Assembly (NCBI GenBank): GCA_023475715.1 | Contig: JAMCVO010000633.1 | Coordinates: 1 to 23,462, forward strand | Length of the DNA stretch: 23,462 nucleotides | Direction of reading: 5' to 3' | Source: Actinomycetota bacterium | GTDB taxonomy: Bacteria; Actinomycetota; Humimicrobiia; Humimicrobiales; Humimicrobiaceae | In this document: positions 6,853-14,726 of the stretch, piece by piece | Layout: every line of letters begins with the position of its first letter | Numbering within the stretch: the first letter of the stretch is position 1 | Made by a program: the position numbers and the translations under genes | Notes under the pieces: generated by a model | Told to the model about the DNA's origin: nothing | Database searches by the model: none | The model's input: the letters and a program-made list of their open reading frames with translations, nothing else

Positions 6853-8793
6853 TTAAAATTGTATTCTGATTATCAGATAAACCACATAAACGGCAAGAAC
6901 TCCAAACATTACTATCGCATAACCTGAAATATTTCCGGTTTGCAGCAATCTCAGCCTCTTGCCGCTGTTATAGGTTTCGTTTGCCGTCCAGTTAACAAGA
7001 CTATCAATAACACCACTGTCGAATATGTGGACACCTTTGGATATTATTACAGTTACCTTGCCAACCAGGTTTATAAATCCATCAATTATACCTTTATCAA
7101 ACCTGTTAATTAAATTAGCAAATTTAATAGTGGACCCGACAATTACCATTGAATTAAAATCATCCATATAATATTTATTGACCAATACCTTGTAGTACGG
7201 CTTAACATAACGGTAGAACCAATCCTTTGGCATAACTTTTTTGCCATACATAAGATAGGCAAGCAAGATTCCAATCAAGCCGACTGAAACAGAAATGATC
7301 ATCGGAATAACATTGAACTCTGCTTCAGGTAAGTGCATGCTGCCGCTTATGAATTTTGCAATGCTGTATTTTTCTGGCAATAAGAAAGGAATCCCAACAT
7401 AACCTGCAAGTGCCGCAAATACTGCAAGAATAACCAGAGGAATTGTCATTGATTTTGGTGATTCATGAGCATGCTCGGAAGCTCTGCTTGGTTTTCCGTA
7501 AAAAGCCGTAAATATCAGTCTGAACATATAAAAAGCTGTAAGAAATGCCGTAAAGGCTCCAACTATAAATATAATATATCTTCCGTTTTCAAAAGCAAAA
7601 CCCAAAATTTCGTCCTTGCTCCAGAAGCCTGCGAGCAATGGAAACCCTGAAAGGGACAGGGCACCAACGATAAATGTCCATGTGGTAGTCTTCATTTTCT
7701 TTGAAAGACCGCCCATCTCTGTAATTTCCTGGGTATGGGTTGAATGTATGACACTTCCCGAACCAAGGAAGAGAAGAGCTTTAAAGAAAGCATTAGTCAT
7801 CAAATGAAACATCCCGGCTGCAAAGGCACCTATGCCAAGCGCAAACATCATATAACCAAGCTGACTTATTGTTGAATAAGCCAGAATCTTTTTTATATCA
7901 GTTTGAACCACTGCAATTGTTGCCGCAAAAATAGCTGTAAATGTACCGATTATTGCAACAACAAGCATAGTCTGAGGTGATTGAGAAAAAAGCGGAAAAC
8001 TTCTGCCGACAAGATAAACTCCTGCTGCAACCATGGTGGCAGCATGTATCAATGCACTGACCGGAGTGGGGCCTTCCATGGCATCCGGAAGCCAAACATG
8101 AAATGGGAACTGGGCAGACTTACCCATCGCACCGCAGAATATTAAAATCGTTGCTGCCGTTACAATCCCGGATGATATCCTACCTGAGCTTACTGCGCCA
8201 AAAACATCCCCGAAAACTAGTGTTCCTGTATTAAAGAACAGAAGCAGCAGCCCGATAAGCATCCCTACATCGCCGATCCTTGTAACAAGAAATGCTTTCT
8301 TTGCAGCATCACTGGCTGCCTGTTTCTCATACCAGAATCCGATAAGCAGATAGGAACATAATCCGACAAGCTCCCAGAAAATATATAATTGAAGATAATT
8401 ATTGGCAAAAACAAGACCGAGCATCGATGCGCTGAAAAGTTGAAGGTATGCATAGAAAAGCCAGAACCTGCTGTCACCATGCATATAACCCATGGAATAG
8501 AGGTGAACAAGAAAGCTTACGATACTTACTACAACAAGCATCATCGCAGAAAGCCCGTCTGCAAGCATTCCCATGCTGATTTTAATATTTCCGGTAATAT
8601 ACCAGGTCATTCCTATCGAGATAGGTCCTCTTGTAAATACCAGGAAAACAGTATAAAAGGACAGAAGTATGCATAAGCCCATAATGGCAGTTGATATCCT
8701 GGATCCAATATTTCCAAATCTTCTTCCTATCAGCAAAGCTATGATGAAGCCTGCTACCGGAAGCAACGGTATATACCAAATTATCTGAGCCAA
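6853..8793 (-). CDS. nuoL: Respiratory complex I subunit L (distal antiporter-like subunit with lateral helix)
   Basis: Largest membrane subunit, 646 aa. The antiporter core has Glu141 in YIFWELVGLCSYLLIG and Lys225 in GAMGKSAQFPFHVWLPD, followed by the hallmark MEGPTPVSALIHAATMV. The C-terminal extension (about residues 480-646) contains the long region that in the family forms the lateral helix lying along the membrane arm, and it ends in a final hydrophobic helix. The start is an ATG with a good AAGGAAGG site, 21 bases after nuoK. Length and motifs are ordinary, which argues that the complex keeps a full-length pumping arm despite lacking the NADH module. Confidence 0.97.
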   Translation of the reverse strand: MAQIIWYIPLLPVAGFIIALLIGRRFGNIGSRISTAIMGLCILLSFYTVFLVFTRGPISIGMTWYITGNIKISMGMLADGLSAMMLVVVSIVSFLVHLYSMGYMHGDSRFWLFYAYLQLFSASMLGLVFANNYLQLYIFWELVGLCSYLLIGFWYEKQAASDAAKKAFLVTRIGDVGMLIGLLLLFFNTGTLVFGDVFGAVSSGRISSGIVTAATILIFCGAMGKSAQFPFHVWLPDAMEGPTPVSALIHAATMVAAGVYLVGRSFPLFSQSPQTMLVVAIIGTFTAIFAATIAVVQTDIKKILAYSTISQLGYMMFALGIGAFAAGMFHLMTNAFFKALLFLGSGSVIHSTHTQEITEMGGLSKKMKTTTWTFIVGALSLSGFPLLAGFWSKDEILGFAFENGRYIIFIVGAFTAFLTAFYMFRLIFTAFYGKPSRASEHAHESPKSMTIPLVILAVFAALAGYVGIPFLLPEKYSIAKFISGSMHLPEAEFNVIPMIISVSVGLIGILLAYLMYGKKVMPKDWFYRYVKPYYKVLVNKYYMDDFNSMVIVGSTIKFANLINRFDKGIIDGFINLVGKVTVIISKGVHIFDSGVIDSLVNWTANETYNSGKRLRLLQTGNISGYAIVMFGVLAVYVVYLIIRIQF

Positions 8794-8814
8794 ATCTTAC
8801 CTTCCTTTAAACCT

Positions 8815-9144
8815 TTACCACTTTAAAATATTTACATTATTGATATCAACAGTTCTCTTTTTTCTGTATACCGATAATATGATTGCCAGCCCTACTCCAA
8901 CTTCGCATGCAGCAACCACGATTACAAAAACCGCAAACATCTGGCCAGTAATCTTATCCGGAGTTGTAAAGCTTGAAAAAGCAACCAGATTTATAAGAAC
9001 TGCATTTAAAATCAATTCAACAGAAAGAAGTACATGGATAAGATGTCTTTTTGTTAAAACTCCATACAATCCAATACCGAAAAGAACTGCTGAAATTATT
9101 AAAAAATATATAAGTTTTAACTCCAAACCGTTCTGAAACAACAT
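8815..9144 (-). CDS. nuoK: Respiratory complex I subunit K
   Basis: Small membrane subunit (Mrp MrpC-like), 109 aa, three transmembrane helices. The two buried glutamates of the family are visible: Glu43 in LLSVELILNAVLINL and Glu81 in AACEVGVGLAI (equivalent to E. coli Glu36 and Glu72). Its ATG overlaps the nuoJ stop by one base (TGATG), which suggests translational coupling. Start choice is clear from this overlap and from the family-like N-terminus. Confidence 0.97.
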   Translation of the reverse strand: MLFQNGLELKLIYFLIISAVLFGIGLYGVLTKRHLIHVLLSVELILNAVLINLVAFSSFTTPDKITGQMFAVFVIVVAACEVGVGLAIILSVYRKKRTVDINNVNILKW

Positions 9145-9728
9145 CAGTCATCAGCCTCCCCCGGTCTATTTATCCCTGCTAAGTTTTTTTTAACATCCTC
9201 ACCATCAGCAGCTTCTCCTTCGACTTCCTTCTTTTCTTTCATCGCCAGAACTACAGAGCCGATCAGGGCTGCGAGTAAAAGCAAAGATGCAACTTCAAAT
9301 GGCAGGGTATATTTGGAAAATAGAATGCCTGCAAATTCTTTCATTGAAACAATTTTTAAACTGAATGAATTTTCTGCAGCAACATTGATTTTTGAATAAT
9401 AGAAAACTACTGTCAGTGAAACGAACAATATCATCGCAATTAATGCTGCAAATATCTTCTGATTATTTGAAATGTTTGTTGAATCTCCAACATTGGTACG
9501 AGTAAGCATAAGAGCAAATATTATAAGCACAACAACAGAACCAATATAAACTAGAATTTGAACAGCAGCCAGATACTGAGCTCTCAGCATTATAAAATAA
9601 ATGGCAATGCATAAAAGGGTGACAGCAAGATAAAATGCCGAATGCAAAATATGTTTTCCGGCAATTACCATAATTGCTGAAAATATTAATATGAGACTAA
9701 CTATTAAGAATAAAATAAAAGCTAAAAT
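9144..9728 (-). CDS. nuoJ: Respiratory complex I subunit J, probable AUU start
   Basis: Membrane subunit, about 194 aa if started at ATT 9728-9726. The first ATG in frame (9671-9669) would give 175 aa but would drop most of the first transmembrane helix. The 19 codons upstream encode a hydrophobic run (ILAFILFLIVSLILIFSAI) that continues smoothly into VIAGKHILHSAFYL, matching TM1 of the family. No ATG, GTG or TTG exists between the nuoI stop and that ATG. AAGGAG (minus strand, 9740-9735) sits six bases before the ATT, so AUU initiation is the best reading. The family segment AVQILVYIGSVVVLIIFALML is intact; the C-terminal tail is charged. nuoJ is in the same frame as nuoI, so stop readthrough is a less likely alternative. 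Confidence 0.85.
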   Translation of the reverse strand: MLAFILFLIVSLILIFSAIMVIAGKHILHSAFYLAVTLLCIAIYFIMLRAQYLAAVQILVYIGSVVVLIIFALMLTRTNVGDSTNISNNQKIFAALIAMILFVSLTVVFYYSKINVAAENSFSLKIVSMKEFAGILFSKYTLPFEVASLLLLAALIGSVVLAMKEKKEVEGEAADGEDVKKNLAGINRPGEADD

Positions 9729-9731
9729 TTT

Positions 9732-10190
9732 TTACTCCTTATTTTCCTGCTGGTTATTTTCATTAATTTCTTTCATTTCATCCACATAAACAGTTTTCAT
9801 TTGCAGCTCTTCTTTTTGTCTTATGAAATCCTGCCTTGATCCACCGATAAACTCATGCTCCTGAGTCTGCTGAAGCGCTCCAAATGGGCACACATCAATA
9901 CAAATTCTGCAAAACATACACAGGCCGTAATTTACCATATATATTTCCGGTTGTTTCTCCCCTTCTTTCTTCACAACAGTTATGCAGTGTTGAGGACAGT
10001 TCTTTTCACATATGCCGCAAGCCGTACATCTATATACCGGAGGGTCAAGTTGCGTCATTCGAAGTCTTATCAATCCCTGTCCTCTGTCAGCAATCTCAAC
10101 TTTCCTGTAAGGGTATACAAGAGTTACGGGCTTTGAAAAAAAAGCCCTTAAGGTCGTCTTTAATCCTTTAACTAATCCGGTTCCTAACAA
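9732..10190 (-). CDS. nuoI: Respiratory complex I subunit I (two 4Fe-4S ferredoxin-like subunit)
   Basis: Peripheral-arm iron-sulfur subunit, 152 aa. Two complete 4Fe-4S motifs: Cys55-x2-Cys58-x2-Cys61-x3-Cys65 and Cys91-x2-Cys94-x2-Cys97-x3-Cys101, the ligands for clusters N6a and N6b that pass electrons toward N2 in NuoB. Without NuoEFG, this subunit is the most exposed electron entry point and is where ferredoxin is thought to dock in related 11-subunit enzymes. The start appears to be TTG at 10190: no ATG lies nearby, and AGGAG sits 12 bases upstream, overlapping the end of nuoH. The C-terminal tail is short and acidic, Asn/Gln/Glu-rich. The stop TAA is followed at once by nuoJ in the same frame. 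Confidence 0.95.
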   Translation of the reverse strand: MLGTGLVKGLKTTLRAFFSKPVTLVYPYRKVEIADRGQGLIRLRMTQLDPPVYRCTACGICEKNCPQHCITVVKKEGEKQPEIYMVNYGLCMFCRICIDVCPFGALQQTQEHEFIGGSRQDFIRQKEELQMKTVYVDEMKEINENNQQENKE

Positions 10191-10195
10191 TTTAA

Positions 10196-11179
10196 CTAAA
10201 CACTCCTGATCTTATCAACCATCAAAACTATCACTGCCGTAACAAAAAGATTCACAAGAGATAATGGAAGCAGCACTTTCCAGCCAAAATCCATAAATTG
10301 ATCCAGCCTGAATCTTGGAAAAGTTGATCTTATCCACATTGCAATAAAAATTAAGACATAAGTCTTAACAAGGAAAATAGCTGTGCCCCATACAGGATCC
10401 GTGAAAGGCAGCCATCCGCCAAGAAACAGTAAAGCTGCCAGCGCACAAACTATGAATAAATTTACAAATTCCGCAAGAAAAAAAGCTGCAAACCTGAAGC
10501 CGCTGTACTCGACATTAAATCCTGCAACGATCTCTGATTCAGCCTCAGGAATATCAAAAGGTGTACTGTTGATTTCAGCAAGAGAAGCTGTAAAGAAAAT
10601 AAAAAATCCTATAATCTGGGGAACTGCGTACCATACGTATCGCTGTGCTCGTACAATTTCTGTCAAATTCATGCTTCCTGCCATTAAAACAACTCCCATA
10701 GTTGAAATAATCATAGGTATTTCATACGACATCATCTGTGCTGCGCTACGGAGTCCGCCAAGAAGTGCATATTTATTATTTGATCCCCATCCAGCCATCA
10801 AAAGTGAAAGTATCGAAAGTCCCATCACTGCAAGTACAAAAAAGAGACTGATTTCAATATTGGTCGCAGTTATTTTCTCGGCAAAAGGAATGAATGCAAA
10901 AATAGTCAAAGTGGGGATAAACACTATTATTGGAGCCCAGATAAAAGTCCACCTGTCAACACCCGCCGGTATTATATCTTCTTTGCCCAGCAACTTTATG
11001 GTGTCAAAAATAGTCTGAAATGTGCCGTGAGGACCATGGTGAAGAGGACCTCTTCTGTACTGCATGTGCCCCATCACTTTTCTAAGCATCCATATAAGTA
11101 TCAGAGCAGTAATTAACAGAAATGCAAACGCTATTACCAATTTTAACAATGACCATAAAAATTCAATCCACCAGACCAC
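10196..11179 (-). CDS. nuoH: Respiratory complex I subunit H (quinone-site membrane subunit)
   Basis: Membrane subunit that joins the two arms and lines the quinone tunnel, 327 aa with about eight helices. Family blocks are intact: RRGPLHHGPHG near the N-terminus, GLRSAAQMMSYEIP, and the acidic loop STPFDIPEAESEIVAGF, whose glutamates couple quinone chemistry to the pump. It follows nuoD directly (33 bases). In 14-gene operons nuoE, nuoF and nuoG usually sit between D and H; here there is neither room nor a remnant. The ATG start has a GGAG site (AAAGGAGACTTGAGTGGTC region). Confidence 0.97.
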   Translation of the reverse strand: MVWWIEFLWSLLKLVIAFAFLLITALILIWMLRKVMGHMQYRRGPLHHGPHGTFQTIFDTIKLLGKEDIIPAGVDRWTFIWAPIIVFIPTLTIFAFIPFAEKITATNIEISLFFVLAVMGLSILSLLMAGWGSNNKYALLGGLRSAAQMMSYEIPMIISTMGVVLMAGSMNLTEIVRAQRYVWYAVPQIIGFFIFFTASLAEINSTPFDIPEAESEIVAGFNVEYSGFRFAAFFLAEFVNLFIVCALAALLFLGGWLPFTDPVWGTAIFLVKTYVLIFIAMWIRSTFPRFRLDQFMDFGWKVLLPLSLVNLFVTAVIVLMVDKIRSV

Positions 11180-11212
11180 TCAAGTCTCCTTTATCAGGCA
11201 TCCTTCGATATC

Positions 11213-12358
11213 TTATCTGTCACAGCTGCCCATAACCGTATCAAAACTTCCAAATATAACTATTACATCAGCTATATAATTACCGCTGGCTGCAAAATTT
11301 AACATATTAATATGGCTGAAAGATGGGGCCCTTATTTTCAGCCGGTAAGGATTTTTATCGCCTTTGCTGACGATATAAAAACCTATCTCACCTTTTGTAC
11401 CTTCGTTCCTATAATAAATTTCACCCTCAGGCGGTTTTAAGATTTTGGGAACTTTTGCAGTATAATCACCCGAAGGCAACTTATTTACTGCCTGCTCGAC
11501 TATTCGAATTGACTGCTTTATTTCTTCCATCCTTACCATGTACCTGTCAAGCACGTCCCCGGTTGTTCCAACAGGAATTTCAAAATCATATTTCTCATAA
11601 CCACTGTAAGGTTCGACCTTCCTTATATCAAATCTTACTCCTGAACCTCTCAATGTAGGGCCGCTTGCTCCCCAGTTGAAAAGGTCCTCCCTTTTAAGTA
11701 TGCCAACATTTTTTAACCTGTTTATAAATATCTCATTACCAGTAAGTAACTCTTCATATCTTTTAAGCTTTACGGGAAAATTTTTTATAAACTTATCAAG
11801 TTTGGCCTTAAAACCATCAGGGACATCTCCTCTTACACCACCGATAGTCATGTAATTAAAGGTGAGCCTTCCTCCTGCAAGCATTTCAAGAATATTCAGT
11901 ATTAGCTCTCTGTCCAGAAATCCATACAACATAGGGGTAAAAGCACCGGTTTCAAGGCCTATGGCAGCAAAGAAAATCAAGTGGCCCGCGATCCTGTTAA
12001 GCTCAGCACAGATCACCCGTATGGCCTGGGCTCTTTCCGGAACCTCAATTTCCATCAGCTTTTCAACTGCAAGACAATAACAAAGCTCATTATTTAAAGC
12101 GCCTGTGTAATCAAGCCTGTCAACAAGCGGCTTAAACTGATTGTAAGTCCTGCTTTCCGCCATTTTTTCAATTCCTCTGTGAAGATAGCCGATAACCGGA
12201 TCGATGCTGATGATTTTTTCACCATCAATCTTTGCAATAAACCTGAATACACCGTGTGTTGACGGATGATGAGGGCCAAAATTTATCTCCATATAATCTT
12301 TCGGCAAATCATCCAGGACAAATTCTTTTTCTTCGTAAAGCTTGTTTTCGTTATCCAC
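11213..12358 (-). CDS. nuoD: Respiratory complex I subunit D (49-kDa, quinone-binding)
   Basis: Peripheral-arm subunit related to NiFe-hydrogenase large subunits. Conserved INFGPHHPSTHGVFRF contains the quinone-site His, and DPVIGYLHRGIEKMAE follows; the hydrogenase-type metal cysteines are absent, as expected for complex I. The C-terminus reads FDTVMGSCDR, close to the family's FD-x-V-x-GE-x-DR but with Ser-Cys in place of the usual Glu. Start choice is uncertain: a GTG at 12358, six bases after the nuoC stop, gives 381 aa and avoids overlap. An upstream in-frame GTG at 12406 gives 397 aa and would overlap nuoC by 43 bases. No ATG is available before the conserved region. NuoC and NuoD are separate, not fused. 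Confidence 0.95.
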   Translation of the reverse strand: MDNENKLYEEKEFVLDDLPKDYMEINFGPHHPSTHGVFRFIAKIDGEKIISIDPVIGYLHRGIEKMAESRTYNQFKPLVDRLDYTGALNNELCYCLAVEKLMEIEVPERAQAIRVICAELNRIAGHLIFFAAIGLETGAFTPMLYGFLDRELILNILEMLAGGRLTFNYMTIGGVRGDVPDGFKAKLDKFIKNFPVKLKRYEELLTGNEIFINRLKNVGILKREDLFNWGASGPTLRGSGVRFDIRKVEPYSGYEKYDFEIPVGTTGDVLDRYMVRMEEIKQSIRIVEQAVNKLPSGDYTAKVPKILKPPEGEIYYRNEGTKGEIGFYIVSKGDKNPYRLKIRAPSFSHINMLNFAASGNYIADVIVIFGSFDTVMGSCDR

Positions 12359-12363
12359 TTTAT

Positions 12364-12882
12364 TTATTCGAATTTTCGGGGAGGAATATATTCCCTTTCC
12401 TCCCACTTGATTTCAAAATTCTTCCTTAACGGATACCCATCTTCATCGCCTGCAAGTAAAAGCGGTTTCAAGTTCGGATGCCCAATTATATCTATCCCAA
12501 ACATCTCAGCTATCTCTCTTTCATGCCAGTCCGCACCACGATATATAGAAATAACGGAATCAACTGCAGGTTTTTGGCTGTCAAGTTTCACTTTTATATT
12601 CACTGACCAGTTGTTTTTAAAAGAATAAAGACAGTAAATCATTTCGAGCCACTCGATATAATCTACTGCAGTTATGCATTTTATGTATTCAAAACTCAGT
12701 TCGGGATCCTTATTCAAGATATCACAAAACTTCTTGATATCCATGGAAGCGATTTCACAAAACAGTTGTTTCCTGAATTGCCAAAAATTTGTTTCTACAG
12801 AAATTTCTTTTGCTTTCTTATCAATAGCTGAAATCACATCCTGATTATCAGCTTTCTTATATTCGTAATTTATTATTTCCAT
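12364..12882 (-). CDS. nuoC: Respiratory complex I subunit C (30-kDa)
   Basis: Structural peripheral-arm subunit, 172 aa. The family signature is present near the C-terminal third: ADWHEREIAEMFGI, then GHPNLKPLLL and GYPLRKNFEI. The N-terminal half is divergent, as usual for this subunit. ATG start at 12882, 22 bases after nuoB. Its last codons overlap a possible upstream start of nuoD; translational coupling is likely either way. Confidence 0.95.
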   Translation of the reverse strand: MEIINYEYKKADNQDVISAIDKKAKEISVETNFWQFRKQLFCEIASMDIKKFCDILNKDPELSFEYIKCITAVDYIEWLEMIYCLYSFKNNWSVNIKVKLDSQKPAVDSVISIYRGADWHEREIAEMFGIDIIGHPNLKPLLLAGDEDGYPLRKNFEIKWEEREYIPPRKFE

Positions 12883-12904
12883 TATTTCTTATCTTACTTT
12901 ACAA

Positions 12905-13387
12905 TTACTTTACAACTATAGTCTGTCTGTTAACTACATTTTTTAATTCTAATAATCCTTTATATAAGGCTTGAGGTCTTGGAGGGCATCCCTGAACATA
13001 AACGTCAACCGGAATTACCTTATCAATACCCTGGACAACACTATATGAATCATAAAAAGGCCCACCGGTTATTGCGCAGGAACCCATTGCCACAACATAT
13101 TTTGGTTCAGCCATCTGCTCATAAATTCTCTTGACTACCGGGGCATATTTTCTGGTGATTGTTCCCGAAATTATAATCATATCCACCTGTCTTGGAGAGG
13201 CTCTGAAAAACATTCCATATCTCTCAAAATCATAATGCGATGCAGCAGCCGCCATGAATTCAATTGCACAGCATGCCACACCAAATGTGAGATACCATAT
13301 GGAACGACTTCTGGCTGCGTTCATCACTTTGTCATATGAAAGAGTTATGATGTTTGGTTTTTTGAACTTGTCGTCTAGGAAACCCAT
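12905..13387 (-). CDS. nuoB: Respiratory complex I subunit B (cluster N2)
   Basis: Peripheral subunit holding the terminal 4Fe-4S cluster N2, 160 aa. All four ligands are visible: tandem Cys39-Cys40 in GVACCAIEFMA, Cys104 in MGSCAITGGPF and Cys134 in VQGCPPRPQAL. The SPRQVDMIIISGT segment at the quinone pocket is conserved. Its ATG lies 13 bases inside the end of nuoA, so translation is coupled. Standard length and start. Confidence 0.97.
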   Translation of the reverse strand: MGFLDDKFKKPNIITLSYDKVMNAARSRSIWYLTFGVACCAIEFMAAAASHYDFERYGMFFRASPRQVDMIIISGTITRKYAPVVKRIYEQMAEPKYVVAMGSCAITGGPFYDSYSVVQGIDKVIPVDVYVQGCPPRPQALYKGLLELKNVVNRQTIVVK

Positions 13388-13746
13388 TTTAAAATTCCTT
13401 TTTTCCAGGCATATGCCAGGCCTAAGATTAAAATGACTATGAAAATAAAAACTTCCACAAGGCCTGCAATTCCAAGGCTTCTGAAATTTACCGCCCAGGG
13501 AAATAGAAAAACCGCTTCAATATCGAAGATTACAAATAGAAGTGCGAAAATGTAATATCTTACATAATAATGCGCAAAAATTCCCCCTCTTGCAGGGACA
13601 CCGCACTCATATGTCATAAGCTTTTCTGCTGTTGGGTGGTAGGGTGCTAAAAATTTGGTTACGAATACTACCAGTGGGACAAAAAGAACGCTAACTACGA
13701 AAAATAACCCGACTGTAAAATAATTTGCTATGTATTGCTCTTGCAT
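13375..13746 (-). CDS. nuoA: Respiratory complex I subunit A, first gene of the nuo operon
   Basis: Membrane subunit at the quinone-site end of the arm, 123 aa with three helices. The conserved loop MTYECGVPARG (with the Cys that reports the active/deactive state in some organisms) and the FDIEAVFLFPWA block are intact. ATG start with a GAGG site eight bases upstream. A good promoter lies 53-80 bases upstream. The start of the operon here, next to a divergently read unrelated gene, supports the operon being complete as 11 genes. Confidence 0.97.
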   Translation of the reverse strand: MQEQYIANYFTVGLFFVVSVLFVPLVVFVTKFLAPYHPTAEKLMTYECGVPARGGIFAHYYVRYYIFALLFVIFDIEAVFLFPWAVNFRSLGIAGLVEVFIFIVILILGLAYAWKKGILKWVS

Positions 13747-13948
13747 TATCCTCTATACAAAAATAATAGTTATAGCGTTCGTTTCAAACTCGTTACATAT
13801 TATAACAGCAAAAGCCTGAATTTCAATTAAAACTTATTTTTATCTATCAATATATTTTAAACTCATAATATATTAAAATAGAAAGTCAAAATTCAAAGAT
13901 TATAGTTATTTTTAATAAAAAATATTATCTTTTAATATGAGGAGAAAA
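13747..13948. other. Divergent intergenic region between nuoA and the FAH-family gene
   Basis: About 200 AT-rich bases holding the nuo promoter on the minus strand. On the plus strand several TATA-like stretches lie at 13861-13930 without a convincing -35, so the FAH promoter cannot be fixed. A GAGGAG Shine-Dalgarno ends just before 13949. No operator-like palindrome or structured RNA was recognised. Confidence 0.5.
13799..13826 (-). promoter_or_regulatory. Sigma-70-type promoter of the nuo operon
   Basis: On the minus strand TTGAAA (13821-13826) and TATAAT (13799-13804) are 16 bases apart. The leader to the nuoA ATG would be about 45 bases. This is the best-matching promoter in the window and the only evident one for the eleven nuo genes. 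Confidence 0.7.
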
Positions 13949-14626
13949 ATGGATTTTGAACCAGATGCAAAATTCAATATTAGCAATTATTTTCCCGGAA
14001 AAATAGTTTGCGTTGGAATGAACTATAAATCTCATATAAGCGAACAGGACGGCCGTTTTCCCAGTAAGCCTGTTTTATTTGCCAAGGCAACCAGCAGTAT
14101 TATTAAGGACAGGGAAAACATATTTTATCCACCGGAGGTTAAAGAGCTTGACTATGAGGTTGAGCTTGCAGTCATAATTGGCAGTAAAATGAAGAACATC
14201 TCCGAAAGGGATGTTTTAAACCATATTTACGGATATACCATAATGAATGACCTGACAGCAAGAGAGATACAAAAAAATGAAGGCCAATGGTTCAGGGCAA
14301 AAAGTTTTGATACTTTTGCACCCATTGGTCCCGTAATCGTACCAAAAAATAAAATACAGGACCCTCAGAATTTACACCTGAAATCTTATGTGAATGGAAA
14401 ACTCAGGCAAAATTCAAATACAAATGACATGATCTTTAAAGTATTTGAGCTTATTTCCTATATTTCAAAATCCATGACTCTTGAAGCCGGAGATTTGATT
14501 GCAACCGGGACTCCTGCAGGTGTTGGCGCATTTATGAAAGAAAAGAAATTTTTATTGCCTGGAGATGAAGTTATATGCGAGATAGAAAAAATCGGGAAGC
14601 TGGTAAATAAAGTTGTGGCTCCATAA
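13949..14626 (+). CDS. Fumarylacetoacetate hydrolase (FAH) family protein
   Basis: Probable cytoplasmic metal-dependent C-C hydrolase, isomerase or decarboxylase of 225 aa. Family features: GKIVCVGMNYKSH near the N-terminus; metal ligands Glu70 and Glu72 in LDYEVELAVIIG; Asp101 in YTIMNDLTARE; and the AKSFDTFAPIGP and GDLIATGTPAGVG blocks. The short length and motif order resemble FAHD1-type or 2-keto-3-deoxy-acid (e.g. deoxyfuconate) hydrolases, but the substrate cannot be read from sequence. Start: ATG 13949 is preferred over the in-frame ATG at 13937, because GAGGAG sits six bases before 13949 and the earlier ATG would overlap that site. It is the only plus-strand gene in the window. The convergent aldehyde dehydrogenase suggests a shared sugar-acid or aromatic-fragment pathway, but this is inference. 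Confidence 0.9.
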   Translation: MDFEPDAKFNISNYFPGKIVCVGMNYKSHISEQDGRFPSKPVLFAKATSSIIKDRENIFYPPEVKELDYEVELAVIIGSKMKNISERDVLNHIYGYTIMNDLTAREIQKNEGQWFRAKSFDTFAPIGPVIVPKNKIQDPQNLHLKSYVNGKLRQNSNTNDMIFKVFELISYISKSMTLEAGDLIATGTPAGVGAFMKEKKFLLPGDEVICEIEKIGKLVNKVVAP

Positions 14627-14638
14627 TATTCAGCTCTT

Positions 14639-14676
14639 ACCAATACAATAACCAATACAATACTATTGGAAATAGT
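14639..14676. repeat. Perfect 12-bp tandem duplication and small hairpin after the FAH gene
   Basis: ACCAATACAATA occurs twice head to tail (14639-14650, 14651-14662). Just after it ACTATT-GGA-AATAGT (14662-14676) can form a six-pair hairpin. It lies in the 100-base convergent gap. The hairpin has no T-tract, so it is at best a weak terminator. Confidence 0.5.
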
Positions 14677-14726
14677 GCTCACAATTAATAAAGCAAGAAA
14701 AGTCCCGGAATATTTCCTATATTAAT

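Noticed and set aside
10383..11018. Long plus-strand ORF (211 codons) opposite nuoH
   Set aside because: It lies wholly within a well-conserved nuoH on the other strand; composition is that of a shadow frame and no start signal is visible.
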